From Bradyrhizobium diazoefficiens (GTDB lineage: Bacteria; Pseudomonadota; Alphaproteobacteria; Rhizobiales; Xanthobacteraceae), in contig NZ_CP067100.1 in the NCBI RefSeq assembly GCF_016616235.1, positions 4,337,001 to 4,401,000 on the forward strand: a stretch of DNA of 64,000 nucleotides, read 5' to 3'. A program made the position numbers and the translations under genes. Shown one piece after another: positions 17,667-28,400 of this stretch. The notes beneath the pieces were generated by a model that saw only the letters and a program-made list of their open reading frames with translations, was not told where the DNA came from and searched no databases. The stretch's first letter is position 1, and every line of letters starts with the position of its first letter.

Positions 17667-18542
17667 TCAGGTGGTTCGGCGTGATCGGGGGTCGGCGGCG
17701 ATATCGGCGACCACGGCTCCGATCACCAACGCTCCGCCAATGAGCGCGTGAACGGCGGGGATTTCGCGGAAGGCAACCCAGATCCAGAGCGGCATCAGCG
17801 GCGTCTCCAGCGTCGCGATCAGCGACGCTTGTCCTGACGGCAGCAGGCGTGAGCCAAGCATGTAGAACGTCAAGCCGAGCGCGACCTGGAGGCATCCGAA
17901 CATCACGAGGATCGCAAGGCTGTTGCCGCCGACATGGGCGATGTCGTGGGCGAACGGCAGGCTGACGAGGCTTCCCATGAAGTTCGACAGCGCGGCGGCC
18001 GCCACCATCGACGTCTCGCGGTGGCGCCGAACCACGACGGTCATGGCGGAGATGGCGAGCACCATCAGGCAGCTCAGGGCCACGCCGCTGATATCTGCGC
18101 CGGCTCGAACACCGCCGACGATGATAGCCACGCCGGCAAACGCAACGAGGCTCGCAATCAGCGTGCGCCATGTCGCAGCTTCGCCGAGCCACAGCCAAGC
18201 CAGCGCAGCGGCAACGAACGGCTGGGTCGCGATCAGCACCGCGACGTTCATGACGTCTGTCATCTGAAGCGCGGGAATGAACGAGATCATGCCGATCGTA
18301 GACAGTGATGCGACGAGCAGGCCACTCCTGCCCGGGATCACCAACTGCCAGAGCGCGGCGCGTCCCTGCATGACGACGAGAAACACCGTGATCAGGCTGC
18401 CGCCGAACAGGCCGCGCCAGAACAGGATGGTCCAGGGATCGAACGGCAACAGGCGGGTGAAAAACGGCGCGGTGCTCCAGGCAACCGCGGCGGCAAGGAC
18501 GAGGGCAATGCCGAGACCACGTTCCGAATGACGCTGCCCCAT
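17667..18542 (-). CDS. EamA family transporter
   Basis: The 291-residue product has ten helices and two EamA domains, starting GIALVLAAAVAWSTAPFFTR, with the conserved PLMPLWIWVAFREIPAVHALIGGALVIGAV near the C-terminus. It is likely an inner-membrane exporter of a small metabolite. The gene starts 13 nt after the stop of the oxidoreductase gene (18556) and runs in the same direction, so the two are probably cotranscribed. The next EamA gene follows 81 nt on. No substrate is proposed. Confidence 0.88.
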   Translation of the reverse strand: MGQRHSERGLGIALVLAAAVAWSTAPFFTRLLPFDPWTILFWRGLFGGSLITVFLVVMQGRAALWQLVIPGRSGLLVASLSTIGMISFIPALQMTDVMNVAVLIATQPFVAAALAWLWLGEAATWRTLIASLVAFAGVAIIVGGVRAGADISGVALSCLMVLAISAMTVVVRRHRETSMVAAAALSNFMGSLVSLPFAHDIAHVGGNSLAILVMFGCLQVALGLTFYMLGSRLLPSGQASLIATLETPLMPLWIWVAFREIPAVHALIGGALVIGAVVADIAADPRSRRTT

Positions 18543-18555
18543 GCGAATGTACCGC

Positions 18556-19437
18556 TTAGGACGGCTTCTTCGGCCGCGATACCAGTTCGATCATCCTGCC
18601 TTCGTCCTCGTCCGGCATTGCGGCCTTCGCCTGCGCGTAGGATTCGACCGCAGCGCGCGAGACCAGCGGCTTGTCGGCGAGCAGGCTTTCCGCAAGCTTG
18701 ACGGCATAGGCGGCATCCTTGTGCCGCACCGCTGCCGTGAAGGTTGCGCCACTGAAGTCGCGGGCGACCATGCGTTTGGAGTGCCGCTGCACCTGCGGGC
18801 TGGCGGCGACGCCCGCCTGGATCGAGTCCAGCACCAGCTTCATGTCGAGCCCGGCCTGCTCGGCGATGGCGAGGCCCTCGGCGAGTCCGGCGATCTGGAT
18901 CGCGCCCAAGAGATTGTTGATGAGCTTGTAGACCGTGCCGGAGCCGACCAGGCCGAAATGGCGGATGGTCGAGCCGATCGGTTCGAGATAGGGGCGCGCG
19001 CGTTCGAGATCGGCCGCGTCAGCGCCAACGAGCAGCGTCAGCTTTCCGCTGGCGGCCGCATCCGGCAATCCCGTCACGGGGCAATCGATGTAGATCAGCC
19101 CACGCGAGTTCAGCTCGCGGCCCATCTCGCGGGCGTGGTCATAGGAGACGGTGGAGCATTCGATCGCGATGGTGCCAGCCTTCGCCGTCTTGGCCGCGCC
19201 CTCCGGTCCAAGCCAGACCGCACGCGAGGCCTCGTCATCGGCGACCATGGTCACGACGGCATCGGCATCGATCGCGGCATCTTCCGGCGACGTCGCCCAG
19301 CGCCCGCCGCGCGCGATCAGGTCTTCGGCCTTTGCCTTGCTGCGATTCCACAGCGTCACCGTAAAGCCGGCATCGAGATAGCGGCCGGCCATGCCGCGGC
19401 CCATCCGTCCAAGCCCGATGAAGGCGACGCGCGGCAT
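18556..19437 (-). CDS. NAD(P)-dependent oxidoreductase, 3-hydroxyisobutyrate dehydrogenase family
   Basis: The 293-residue enzyme starts with a Rossmann fold carrying GxGxxG (GLGRMG, residues 8–13). The family's substrate motif is present as DCPVTGLPDAAASGKLTLLVG and the catalytic lysine lies in GSGTVYKLINNLLGA. Members reduce or oxidise beta-hydroxyacids such as 3-hydroxyisobutyrate or tartronate semialdehyde, and some are imine reductases. The Lys is present, consistent with a hydroxyacid substrate. It starts 2 nt after the prfB stop and leads directly into the EamA genes, so transcription from prfB may read through. Confidence 0.88.
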   Translation of the reverse strand: MPRVAFIGLGRMGRGMAGRYLDAGFTVTLWNRSKAKAEDLIARGGRWATSPEDAAIDADAVVTMVADDEASRAVWLGPEGAAKTAKAGTIAIECSTVSYDHAREMGRELNSRGLIYIDCPVTGLPDAAASGKLTLLVGADAADLERARPYLEPIGSTIRHFGLVGSGTVYKLINNLLGAIQIAGLAEGLAIAEQAGLDMKLVLDSIQAGVAASPQVQRHSKRMVARDFSGATFTAAVRHKDAAYAVKLAESLLADKPLVSRAAVESYAQAKAAMPDEDEGRMIELVSRPKKPS

Positions 19438-19439
19438 GA

Positions 19440-20571
19440 TCAGTCCACGTCCTCGATGTCGCCGCTGGTGGTGCCGAAGGCGCGCTGCGCCAACGTCGCG
19501 GCCATGAACTCGTCGAGATCGCCGCCGAGCACGCCCGAGGTGTCGGAGGTCTGCACGCCCGTGCGCAGATCCTTCACCATCTGGTAGGGCTGCAGCACGT
19601 AGGAGCGGATCTGGTGGCCCCAGCCGATGTCGGTCTTGGCGGCCTGATCGGCGGCGGCCTTCTCCTCGCGCTTCTTCAGCTCGATTTCATAAAGACGCGC
19701 GCGCAACATGTCCCACGCCTGCGCGCGGTTCTTGTGCTGGGAGCGGCCAGCCTGGCAGACCACGGCGACGCCGGTGGGGATGTGCGTCAGGCGCACCGCG
19801 GATTCGGTCTTGTTGACGTGCTGACCGCCGGCGCCGCCCGAACGCATGGTGTCGACGCGCACATCGGATTCCTTGATGTCGATCTTGATGCTGTCGTCGA
19901 TGACCGGAAACACCTGCACGCTCGAGAACGAGGTGTGCCGCCGTGCGTTGGAATCGAACGGCGAGATGCGCACCAGGCGGTGCACGCCGGCTTCCGTCTT
20001 GAGCCAGCCATAGGCGTTGTGACCGGAGACCTGGATGGTCGCGGACTTGATGCCGGCCTCTTCGCCCTCGGATTCTTCGAGGTACTCGACCTTGAAGCCG
20101 TGCGTTTCGGCCCAGCGCGTGTACATGCGCAAGAGCATCTGCGCCCAGTCCTGGCTCTCGGTGCCGCCGGCACCCGCATGGACTTCGAGATAGGAATCGA
20201 ACCGGTCGGCCTCGCCCGAGAGCAGCGCCTCGAGCTCGCGCCGCGCGACTTCCTTCTTCAGAGTCTTCAGCGCGGCTTCGGCCTCGGCCACGACGCCGTC
20301 ATCGCCCTCGGCCTCGCCGAGCTCGATCATGCCGATGTCGTCTTCGAGCTCCTGCTCGACCTTGCCGATGCCCGAGAGCGAATCCTCAAGCGAGGTGCGC
20401 TCCTGCATCAGCTTCTGGGCCTTCTGGGGATCGTTCCAGAGGTTGGGATCTTCTGCGAGCTTGTTCAGCTCGGCGAGGCGCGCCGTCGATTTCTCGACGT
20501 CAAAGATGCCTCCTCAGCAGCCCGACTGACTGCTTGATCTCTTCTACCAACCGTTCGATTTCGGCGCGCAT
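19440..20571 (-). CDS. prfB: Peptide chain release factor 2, with programmed +1 frameshift
   Basis: Release factor 2 ends translation at UGA and UAA. A 23-codon frame starts at ATG 20571 ([21 protein letters not shown]) and stops at an in-frame TGA (20502–20500). Shifting +1 there opens a 353-residue frame to 19440, giving a normal 376-residue RF2. The GGQ catalytic motif ([18 protein letters not shown]) and the SPF stop-codon-reading motif (VRISPFDS) are both present. The shift site matches the classical autoregulatory one, so RF2 shortage lets the ribosome shift and make more RF2. An annotation starting at ATG 20408 would lose the N-terminus. It lies downstream of mrcA. Confidence 0.96.
20500..20514 (-). 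promoter_or_regulatory. prfB: prfB programmed frameshift site
   Basis: On the minus strand AGGAGG is followed by CAT, CTT, TGA and then C. An internal Shine-Dalgarno sequence three bases before the CTT slippery codon and the weak TGA-C stop context is the arrangement known from Escherichia coli prfB. Confidence 0.93.
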
Positions 20572-20685
20572 GTCGCTCTCTGGTGTCGCGGGACTGATCC
20601 CGCGTGCAAATGAGATGGGGGATGTAACGGCGGCGGCTGCAAAGCGCAACCGCCACCGCCAATAACCTCTGTCTTGTCCTAAACC

Positions 20686-23193
20686 TTAGTACAGCCCACC
20701 GGTGCCGGGCCGCATGAAGAAGCCGGAATCCGGCTGTTGCTGCTGCGAGGCCGGCACGCCGCCGCGCCCGTCAGCGTCAGCAACGCCGATCACCGAATAA
20801 TTGTCCGGCGGCGCCGTGCCCGGCTTGAAGGCTTCAAGGATAGTTCCACCGGACTCACCAGGGCCTGCGCGCATGCCGGTCTTGGCGACGACGCGCACGA
20901 GCTTGATGCCGGCCGGCACCTTGAACGGAACGGCGGGCTTGTCCGCCAGCGCGAGCTTGAAGAAGTCGCGCGCGATCGGCGCTGAGAGATGGCCACCGGT
21001 GGCCGCATTGCCTCTCCCCAGCGGGCGCGGCTTGTCGTAGCCCATGTAGATGGCGACGGCGACATCCGGCGAGAAGCCGACGAACCAGGCGTCCTTGGCC
21101 TCGTTGGTCGTACCGGTCTTGCCGGCGATCGGCTTGCCGACTTCCCTGACGACAGTCGCGGTACCGGCCTGCACCACGCCTTCCATCAGCTCGGTGATCT
21201 GATAGGCGGTCATGGCGTCCAGCACCTGCTCGCGGCGATCGATCAGCTGCGGCTCGGCCTGGTTCTTCCAGCCGCCCGGCGCATCGCAGCCGCGGCATTC
21301 GCGCTGGTCGTGCTTGAAGATGGTGTGGCCATAGCGGTCCTGGATGCGGTCGATCAGGGTCGGCTTCACGCGACGCCCGCCATTGGCGAGCATCGAATAG
21401 GCCGTGACCATGCGCATCGCCGTGGTTTCGCCGGTTCCTAGCGAATAGGACAGATAGTTGGGCACCTCGTCATAAACACCGAAGCGGCGCGCATACTCGC
21501 CAATCAGGGGCATGCCGATGTCTTGCGCCAGCCGCACCGTCACCGTATTGCGCGACAGCCGCAAGGCATTACGCAACGTCATCGGCCCCATATACTTGCC
21601 AGCATCAAAGTTTTCCGGCCGCCACACGCCGGCGCCCTGGCCCTGGTCGATTTCGATCGGCGCATCGAGCACGACGGTCGAGGGCGTATAGCCGTTGTCC
21701 AGCGCCGCCGAATAGACGATCGGCTTGAACGACGAGCCCGGCTGCCGGTAGGCCTGAGTGGCACGGTTGAACTGGCTCTGGTCGAACGAGAAGCCGCCGA
21801 CCATCGCGAGCACGCGGCCGGTCCAGGGATCCATCACCACCATCGCGCCCGACACTTCGGGAATCTGACGCAGCCGGTACTGGCCTTCGACGGGCTGGCC
21901 GTCCTTGTAGAGCGGATCGGCATAGATCACGTCGCCGGGCTGCAGCACCTGCGCCACCGAAGTCGGCGTCTTGCCCTTCGTTCCGCCCTGCGCGGCCCGG
22001 GCCCAGCGCACGCCGTCGAGCGTGACGATGCCGGTCTCGCGCTGCTTGCTGACGGCGCCGCCGAGCTCGCGGCTCGGCTGGAAGCCGATGCGCGCGGATT
22101 GGTCGCTGGTCTCCAGCACCACCGCCATGCGCCACGGCGAGATGTCGGACAGCGCCTTGATCTCGGCAAGCTTGACGCCCCAATCGCCCGACGTATCGAG
22201 CTTGCTCATGGCGCCGCGATAGCCCTGCTGCTCGTCATAATTGACGAGGCCGGCGACCATGGTCTTGCGCGCCATGACCTGAATCTTCGGATCCAGCGTG
22301 GTGCGGACCGACAGGCCGCCCTCATACAGCTTCTTCTCGCCGTAGCGCTCGAAGATGTCGCGGCGGACTTCCTCGGCGAAATATTCGCCGGCGAAGGTGT
22401 GGGCGCCGTTGGAGCGGTTCGTGACGGCCAGCGGCTCCTTGCGCGCCTTCTCGGCGTCGGCCTGCTTGATCCAGCCGTTCTCCAGCAGACGATCGATCAC
22501 GTAATTGCGACGCTCGATGGCGCGGTCGCGGTTGCGGACCGGATGCAGCGTCGCCGGCATCTTCGGCAGCGCCGCCAGATAAGAGGCTTCCGCAACGGTC
22601 AGCTCGTTCACCGACTTGTCGAAATAGACCAGCGAGGCGGCCGCGATGCCGTAGGCGCCGAGGCCCAGATAAATTTCGTTCAGATACAGCTCGAGGATCT
22701 TATCCTTCGAATAGGTCTTCTCGATGCGCATCGCCAGCAAGGCTTCCTTGATCTTGCGGGCGAAGGAAACCTCGTTGGTCAGAAGGAAGTTCTTGGCGAC
22801 CTGCTGGGTGATCGTGGACGCACCCTGCGGACGGCGGTTGGAGCCGTAGTTCTGGAGATAAAGCAAACCGGCGCGCGCCATACCGGTGTAGTCGATGCCG
22901 CCATGCTCGTAGAAATTCTTGTCCTCGGCCGCGAGGAAGGCGTTGATCACGAGTTTCGGCACCGCCTGGATCGGCAGGTACAGCCGCCGCTCCTTGGCGT
23001 ATTCACCGAGCAGCGAACCGTCGACCGCGTGCACGCGGGTCATCACCGGCGGCTCGTAATCCTGAAGCTGAGAGTAATCCGGCAAGTCCTTGGAGAAATG
23101 CCAGATCAGGCCTGCCACGGCCCCGACACCGACAAGGAACACCACTGTTCCCGCGGCGAACAGGAAGCCCATGAACCGCACAAGCAAGCGCAT
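20686..23193 (-). CDS. mrcA: Penicillin-binding protein 1A, bifunctional
   Basis: The 835-residue class A PBP polymerises glycan strands and cross-links peptides in the periplasm. An N-terminal helix (about 8–32) anchors it. The GT51 domain has catalytic Glu90 in EDKNFYEHGG and the TITQQVAKN motif. The transpeptidase domain shows SSFK with Ser487/Lys490, SRN at 547–549 and KTGT at 692–695. An insertion between the domains (about 300–440) matches the OB-like PBP1A insert. A CxxC-containing stretch (ECRGCDAPGG, ~632–641) precedes the KTG box. It lies between amiC and prfB, a common alphaproteobacterial order. Confidence 0.96.
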   Translation of the reverse strand: MRLLVRFMGFLFAAGTVVFLVGVGAVAGLIWHFSKDLPDYSQLQDYEPPVMTRVHAVDGSLLGEYAKERRLYLPIQAVPKLVINAFLAAEDKNFYEHGGIDYTGMARAGLLYLQNYGSNRRPQGASTITQQVAKNFLLTNEVSFARKIKEALLAMRIEKTYSKDKILELYLNEIYLGLGAYGIAAASLVYFDKSVNELTVAEASYLAALPKMPATLHPVRNRDRAIERRNYVIDRLLENGWIKQADAEKARKEPLAVTNRSNGAHTFAGEYFAEEVRRDIFERYGEKKLYEGGLSVRTTLDPKIQVMARKTMVAGLVNYDEQQGYRGAMSKLDTSGDWGVKLAEIKALSDISPWRMAVVLETSDQSARIGFQPSRELGGAVSKQRETGIVTLDGVRWARAAQGGTKGKTPTSVAQVLQPGDVIYADPLYKDGQPVEGQYRLRQIPEVSGAMVVMDPWTGRVLAMVGGFSFDQSQFNRATQAYRQPGSSFKPIVYSAALDNGYTPSTVVLDAPIEIDQGQGAGVWRPENFDAGKYMGPMTLRNALRLSRNTVTVRLAQDIGMPLIGEYARRFGVYDEVPNYLSYSLGTGETTAMRMVTAYSMLANGGRRVKPTLIDRIQDRYGHTIFKHDQRECRGCDAPGGWKNQAEPQLIDRREQVLDAMTAYQITELMEGVVQAGTATVVREVGKPIAGKTGTTNEAKDAWFVGFSPDVAVAIYMGYDKPRPLGRGNAATGGHLSAPIARDFFKLALADKPAVPFKVPAGIKLVRVVAKTGMRAGPGESGGTILEAFKPGTAPPDNYSVIGVADADGRGGVPASQQQQPDSGFFMRPGTGGLY

Positions 23194-23433
23194 TATGTGT
23201 TTATCCGTTCAAACTCTGGAGCCAGCCCAATATCAGCCCTTGGCACCTCAAACTGGCGCCAACCTCACGTCGCGAATTCACCGGCCTACCCAATACTATC
23301 CGTGCCGGACCTAAGACGCTTGCCGATCGGGATTCTCTTACGATTCCGGAACCCCTGCGGCATTTTTATAAGGCGCCCGCTGTGGCCAAACTAGGGCTTT
23401 TGCGGCGGGACGGAAAAACCGTCTCGATTCAAC

Positions 23434-24726
23434 TCAATGCGACGACCCCGCGGTCGCCATCCGCTTGGTCAGGAACCCGTCGATCGCCTGCGCCATCGAG
23501 CCCACGGCCTTGGAGCGCCAGCCCTCGGAGACCAGGTGCTCGAGGTCGCCCTTGTTCGAGACATAGCCGATCTCGACCAGCACCGAGGGCACGTCCGGCG
23601 CCTTCAGGACCCGGAAGCCGGCTGACTTCAGAGGATGCTTGTGCATCCGCACGCTCGACTTCATTTCACCCATCAACAGGCGGGCAAAACGGTTTGAAAA
23701 CGTACGGGTTTCCCGCTGGGTGAGGTCGATCAGGATGTCGGCAACGTCGGTCGGCTCCTCGGCAAGATTGAACCCTGCGATGGCGTCCGCCCGGTTTTCG
23801 GCGTCCGCCAGCCGCTGCGCTTCGGCGTCGGAAGCCTTGTCGGACAGCGTGTAGATAGTGGCGCCCTGCGCATCCCCCTCCGCCTTCGGCAGCGCGTCGG
23901 CGTGGATCGAGACGAACAAGGCGGCCTTGAGGTTGCGGGCGATTTTGGTGCGGTCGTTGAGCGGGATGAAGGTGTCATCGTCCCGCGTCATCACCACGCG
24001 GTATTTGCCAGCCTTCTCGAGCTTGTCACGGAGCGCCAGGCCGAAGGCCAGCACCAGATTTTTCTCGCTCTCGCCGCCCGATTGGGTGCCGTTGTCGATG
24101 CCGCCATGGCCGGGATCGATTACCACCACCGGACGGCCATCAGCCTTCTGCGTCGTTTCCGGCGCAGGGGCGGCCTGAACCGTGGCCGGCGGCGCCTCGG
24201 CAATCGCGGGCCGCAGCTCCGGTTGGTTTGCCGGAGGAATCGTCGGCACGAAGGCGGCGCGATCGACCTCCTCCAGCTCGAGCACGAGCCGGGCCGGCTG
24301 GCCGTTAGCCGCCTCCAGCACGTAGGAATTGGCGATCTTGGCCGGTCCCGTCAGGTCGAACACGATTCGCGAGCCGCCGGGCATGACGAGGCCGTAGCGG
24401 AAGGCCTTGACCAGCCCCCGCCCCCCGGCGCCGGTACCCGCCGGCAGCTGAAAATTGAGCTGGGGCACGTCGATGACCACCCGATACGGGTCGGCCAGGG
24501 TTACGGTGCGGAAGGTGACGGTCTGATCGATGTCGAGGATGAAGCGGGTCTGCTTGCCGTCGCCGGCGAGGCGCGCGGCCGAGGCAACCGGAAAATTCGC
24601 TACTGCAACAGCGGGTTGCGGTTGGCTTTCGGCTGCGCTCAGGCGCCAGGAATCAGCGCACGCCAATGCTGCGGTGCACAGCAAAACGCATCCCAGCAAA
24701 ACCCTTTGATTTGTGCGGCTCGCCAC
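23434..24726 (-). CDS. amiC: N-acetylmuramoyl-L-alanine amidase with AMIN domain
   Basis: The 430-residue protein has a signal peptide, an AMIN domain (about 45–165) that targets the septal wall, a Pro/Ala linker and an Amidase_3 catalytic domain. Zinc ligands appear in VVVIDPGHGGIDNGTQ, in SGGESEKNLVLAFG (Glu) and in FVSIHADALP, and the catalytic Glu in SVLVEIGYVSN. It cuts the bond between MurNAc and L-Ala to split daughter cells. The start is GTG 24726, with GGAGG 10 nt upstream. The next gene on this strand is mrcA, 240 nt away. Confidence 0.95.
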   Translation of the reverse strand: MASRTNQRVLLGCVLLCTAALACADSWRLSAAESQPQPAVAVANFPVASAARLAGDGKQTRFILDIDQTVTFRTVTLADPYRVVIDVPQLNFQLPAGTGAGGRGLVKAFRYGLVMPGGSRIVFDLTGPAKIANSYVLEAANGQPARLVLELEEVDRAAFVPTIPPANQPELRPAIAEAPPATVQAAPAPETTQKADGRPVVVIDPGHGGIDNGTQSGGESEKNLVLAFGLALRDKLEKAGKYRVVMTRDDDTFIPLNDRTKIARNLKAALFVSIHADALPKAEGDAQGATIYTLSDKASDAEAQRLADAENRADAIAGFNLAEEPTDVADILIDLTQRETRTFSNRFARLLMGEMKSSVRMHKHPLKSAGFRVLKAPDVPSVLVEIGYVSNKGDLEHLVSEGWRSKAVGSMAQAIDGFLTKRMATAGSSH

Positions 24727-25430
24727 CGATTCCGTGCCTCCGAGCAGCCCTTTTAACGCAATAGAACCACAGGGTTAATCGATCCCTAATGACAGAGATG
24801 CGAAACTCGCTGACTGTGACCGCCGTGCGACGCTCCCTTGCACGGCTGGCCCATTCCACGTATGTACGGAGTGCTGACGGCCGATATTTCCGGTTGTGTC
24901 GCATTCAGCCTCCCGGTGCAGCGCCGGAACTCTCAAGGTTTGGGAATTCCAGCGTTTTCCGTTTCCCTCTAAGACCAGCGCGGTGCGCGGCAGCGAGGTG
25001 GAGCGGGCGAAGCCCCGGTGGCGGACGGTCCCGGGTTACCTCAGCGTTTCCGGGACGGTTTTGACAGCGACGCGACCATTTACCCGGTCCCTTAATCCCA
25101 AGGGAGCGGTTCGTGATCCCCAAGGCGAGCGCGCTCGCGCCATGCCTGGCCAACAGCAACTGATTGAGGGGCGGCCCCGCCGCCCAATGCTTCATACGGG
25201 CCGACGCTTGATGCGCCAGACTGTGCCGACGAATTCTGAAGGACCATTCGCGACGCTGCGGAGTGATACTCCCGCGCGCCGCCTCGGTCCTGAAGCTTCC
25301 GGTTCGGCAAGGCGCGAGAGACGGCGTTTCGGCCTTCCCCTCACCCCCGAATCAGGTGGACCGTCGCGTCACCCGGCAGCGCAATTCGCGCCCACGGTCG
25401 ATCGCGCCCGCCGCCGCCAAGAGTTAAGAC
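24727..25430. other. rne: 704-bp divergent region: amiC promoter and long rne leader
   Basis: No convincing gene lies here. It must hold the amiC promoter and the rne promoter and 5' leader. A hairpin with 7-bp arms GTCCCGG (25028–25034) and CCGGGAC (25050–25056), followed by GGTTTTG, is the clearest structure. ORFs through this region (for example 24896–25516) have no coding look. Confidence 0.6.
24838..24866 (+). promoter_or_regulatory. Candidate sigma-70-type promoter of rne
   Basis: TTGCAC (24838–24843) and TATGTA (24861–24866) are spaced by exactly 17 bp. A start near 24873 would give a leader of about 560 nt before the rne ATG. Confidence 0.5.
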
Positions 25431-28400
25431 ATGCCCAACAAGATGTTGATCGATGCCACCCACCCGGAAGAGACCCGGGTCGTCGTGGTCCGCGGCAATC
25501 GCGTCGAAGAGTTTGATTTCGAGACTGCGCAACGCAAGCAACTGCGCGGGAATATCTACCTCGCCAAGGTCACAAGGGTCGAACCCTCGCTCCAGGCCGC
25601 CTTCGTCGAATATGGCGGCAACCGCCACGGCTTCCTCGCCTTCAGCGAAATCCATCCCGACTACTACCAGATCCCGGTCGCCGACCGGCAGGCGCTGATC
25701 GAGGCCGAGGAACAGGCCCATCGTGAGGCCGAGGAGGAGAGCGAGAACCGCTCCCATGGCCGCCGCCGTTCGCGCCACCGCAATGCCCGCCGCCGCGGCC
25801 ATGGCGAGCGCGTCCGCAGCGACATCGTCGAAGGCCTCGAGGCCGGCGTCGATCCCACGGCCCAGCCGGTCGAGGGCGAGGCCCTGCACCCTGAGGGGGC
25901 TTCGCACGAGAGCGAGTACCTGCACGCCGATGCCGAGCATCATGGCGAGCACGAAGCCCACGATCATCACGACCACGATCATGGCGAGCATGATCACGAG
26001 CATCATGATCACCACGACCATGATCATCGGGAGCACGGGCACGACGATCATCATGAGACCCATGATGACGACCATCATCACGATGCGCACGACCATCACG
26101 ACCATGATCATGACGAGACGCCCGCGGCCGTCGGCGCCGAGCCCGTAGTCGCAACCGAGACCGTTGCCGAGCCGCAGGAAGCCCACGCTGATGAAGCCCA
26201 TGCCGAGGCTCTGGCCGAAGCCGTGACCTCGGCCGCGGAGCCGGCTGATGCCGTTTACGGCGACGGCGCCGAGGCGCCGCATGCCGAGGCCGCGGAAGCA
26301 GCCGGCGAAGACGACGAGGACGAGGACGAGGACGGCGAGGAAGCCGAAGAGGAACACGTCGAATCCGTCGGGGGCGACGACGTGCTCGAGGAAGTGCCCG
26401 AGCGCACCTTCCGTCCGCGCCGCCAGTACAAGATCCAGGAAGTCATCAAGCGCCGCCAGGTGATGCTGGTCCAGGTCGTCAAGGAAGAGCGCGGCAACAA
26501 GGGCGCGGCGCTCACGACCTATCTCTCGCTGGCCGGCCGCTATGCCGTGTTGATGCCGAACACCGCGCGTGGCGGCGGCATCAGCCGCAAGATCACCAGC
26601 GCGCAGGACCGTTCGCGCCTGAAGGAAGTGGTGCAGGACCTCGACGTGCCCGAGGGCATGGGCATCATCCTGCGCACCGCCGGCGCCTCCCGCACCAAGC
26701 CCGAGATCAAGCGCGATTTCGAGTATCTGATCCGGATGTGGGAGACGGTGCGCGACCTGACGCTGAAGTCGCAGGCCCCGACCCTCGTCTACGAGGAAGG
26801 CTCGCTGATCAAGCGCTCGCTGCGCGACCTCTACAACAAGGAGATCGACGAGATTCAGGTCGCCGGCGAGTCCGGCTACCGCGAAGCGCGCGATTTCATG
26901 AAGATGCTGATGCCCGCCAATGTCAGCGCGGTGAAGCAGTATCGCGATGGCCAGCCGCTGTTCTCGCGCATGGGCGTGGAGAGCCAGTTGGACGCGATGT
27001 TCTCGCCGACCGTGCAGCTGCGCTCCGGCGGCTATATCGTGATCAATCAGACCGAGGCGCTGGTCTCGATCGACGTCAACTCGGGACGATCGACCCGCGA
27101 GCACCATATCGAAGACACCGCGCTCAAGACCAATCTGGAGGCCGCCGAAGAGGTCGCCCGCCAGCTCCGCCTGCGCGACCTCGCCGGCCTGATCGTCATC
27201 GACTTCATCGACATGGACGAGAAGCGCAACAACCGCGCGGTCGAACGCAAGCTGTCCGATTGCCTGCGGCAGGATCGCGCCCGCATCCAGGTCGGCCGCA
27301 TCTCGCATTTCGGCCTCCTGGAAATGTCGCGCCAGCGCATCCGCGCCAGCGTGCTGGAGTCCTCGACCGACCCCTGCCCGCATTGCGGCGGCACCGGCCA
27401 CGTCCGTTCGGTGTCGTCGGTGGCGCTGCAGCTGTTGCGCGGCCTCGAAGAGATCCTGATGAAGGGCGCGACCCACAATCTCGTGGTTCGCACCCGCACC
27501 GATGTCGCGCTCTATGTGCTGAACCACAAGCGCGGGCATCTGCGCGACCTCGAGAACAGCTTCAAGGTCACGCTGTCTGTGATCGCCGACCCCAGCGTCA
27601 GCGGACCGCAGGCCTATCTCATCGATCGTGGCGAGCAGGTGCATACGCTCGAAGCCGCCAAGGCGCTGCTCGCGGCGCAGGCGGCAGCGAGTCCGCCGCC
27701 GCTGGCCGAAGAGGCCTATGACGACGAGGAATTCGATCCGGAACTGGAATCCGAGGTCGAGACCGAGGAGACCGAAGGTCTCACCGAAGAGCAGGCTGCC
27801 GGCGAGGCCGGCCCCGAGCAGGACGGCCAGCGCCGCAAGCGTCGCCGTCGCCGCCGCGGCCGCGGTGGCCAGCGCGACGGCGAGCTGCGCGAGGACAGCC
27901 CACCCACCCTTCCCGAGGCGGTCGTGGCCGCCGGCGAAGGCGAGGAGGACGATGCCGATACCGAGCAGGACGGCGAGGAAGGCGAGGAGCAGGCCGCCCG
28001 TGGCGAGCAGCAGGGCGGCGGCGAGCGCCGGCGCCGGCGCGGTCGCCGCGGCGGACGCCGTCGGCGTGGCGGTGGCGAGGAAGGCCTCGCTGGCTCCATC
28101 GGCGACGAGCTCGCGGCCAATGCCCCGCCGGAAGCGAGCGACGCAGTCGCCGACTTCGACAGCTTCGGCAGCGAAGCTGCGCCCTCGATCGCACAGGCCG
28201 AGCACGTCGTGGAGCCGCAGGCTGCACAGCCTGAGGCGCAAGCGGAAACGCCGGCTGCGGCCCAGCCGGAGCCCGCGCCCAGCGCCGCAGCCGAGGAGCC
28301 TGCGGACGACAAGGCGGCGCGCCGCCGCTCCACGGTCCGGGAAAAGGTGAGCTTCCTGCTCAACAGCGAGAGCGAGCCGGCAGCGCCGGTTACGGAGGCG

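Noticed and set aside
24896..25516. 206-codon ORF in the rne leader overlapping rne
   Set aside because: Low-complexity Arg/Ser-rich product that overlaps the rne start in another frame.
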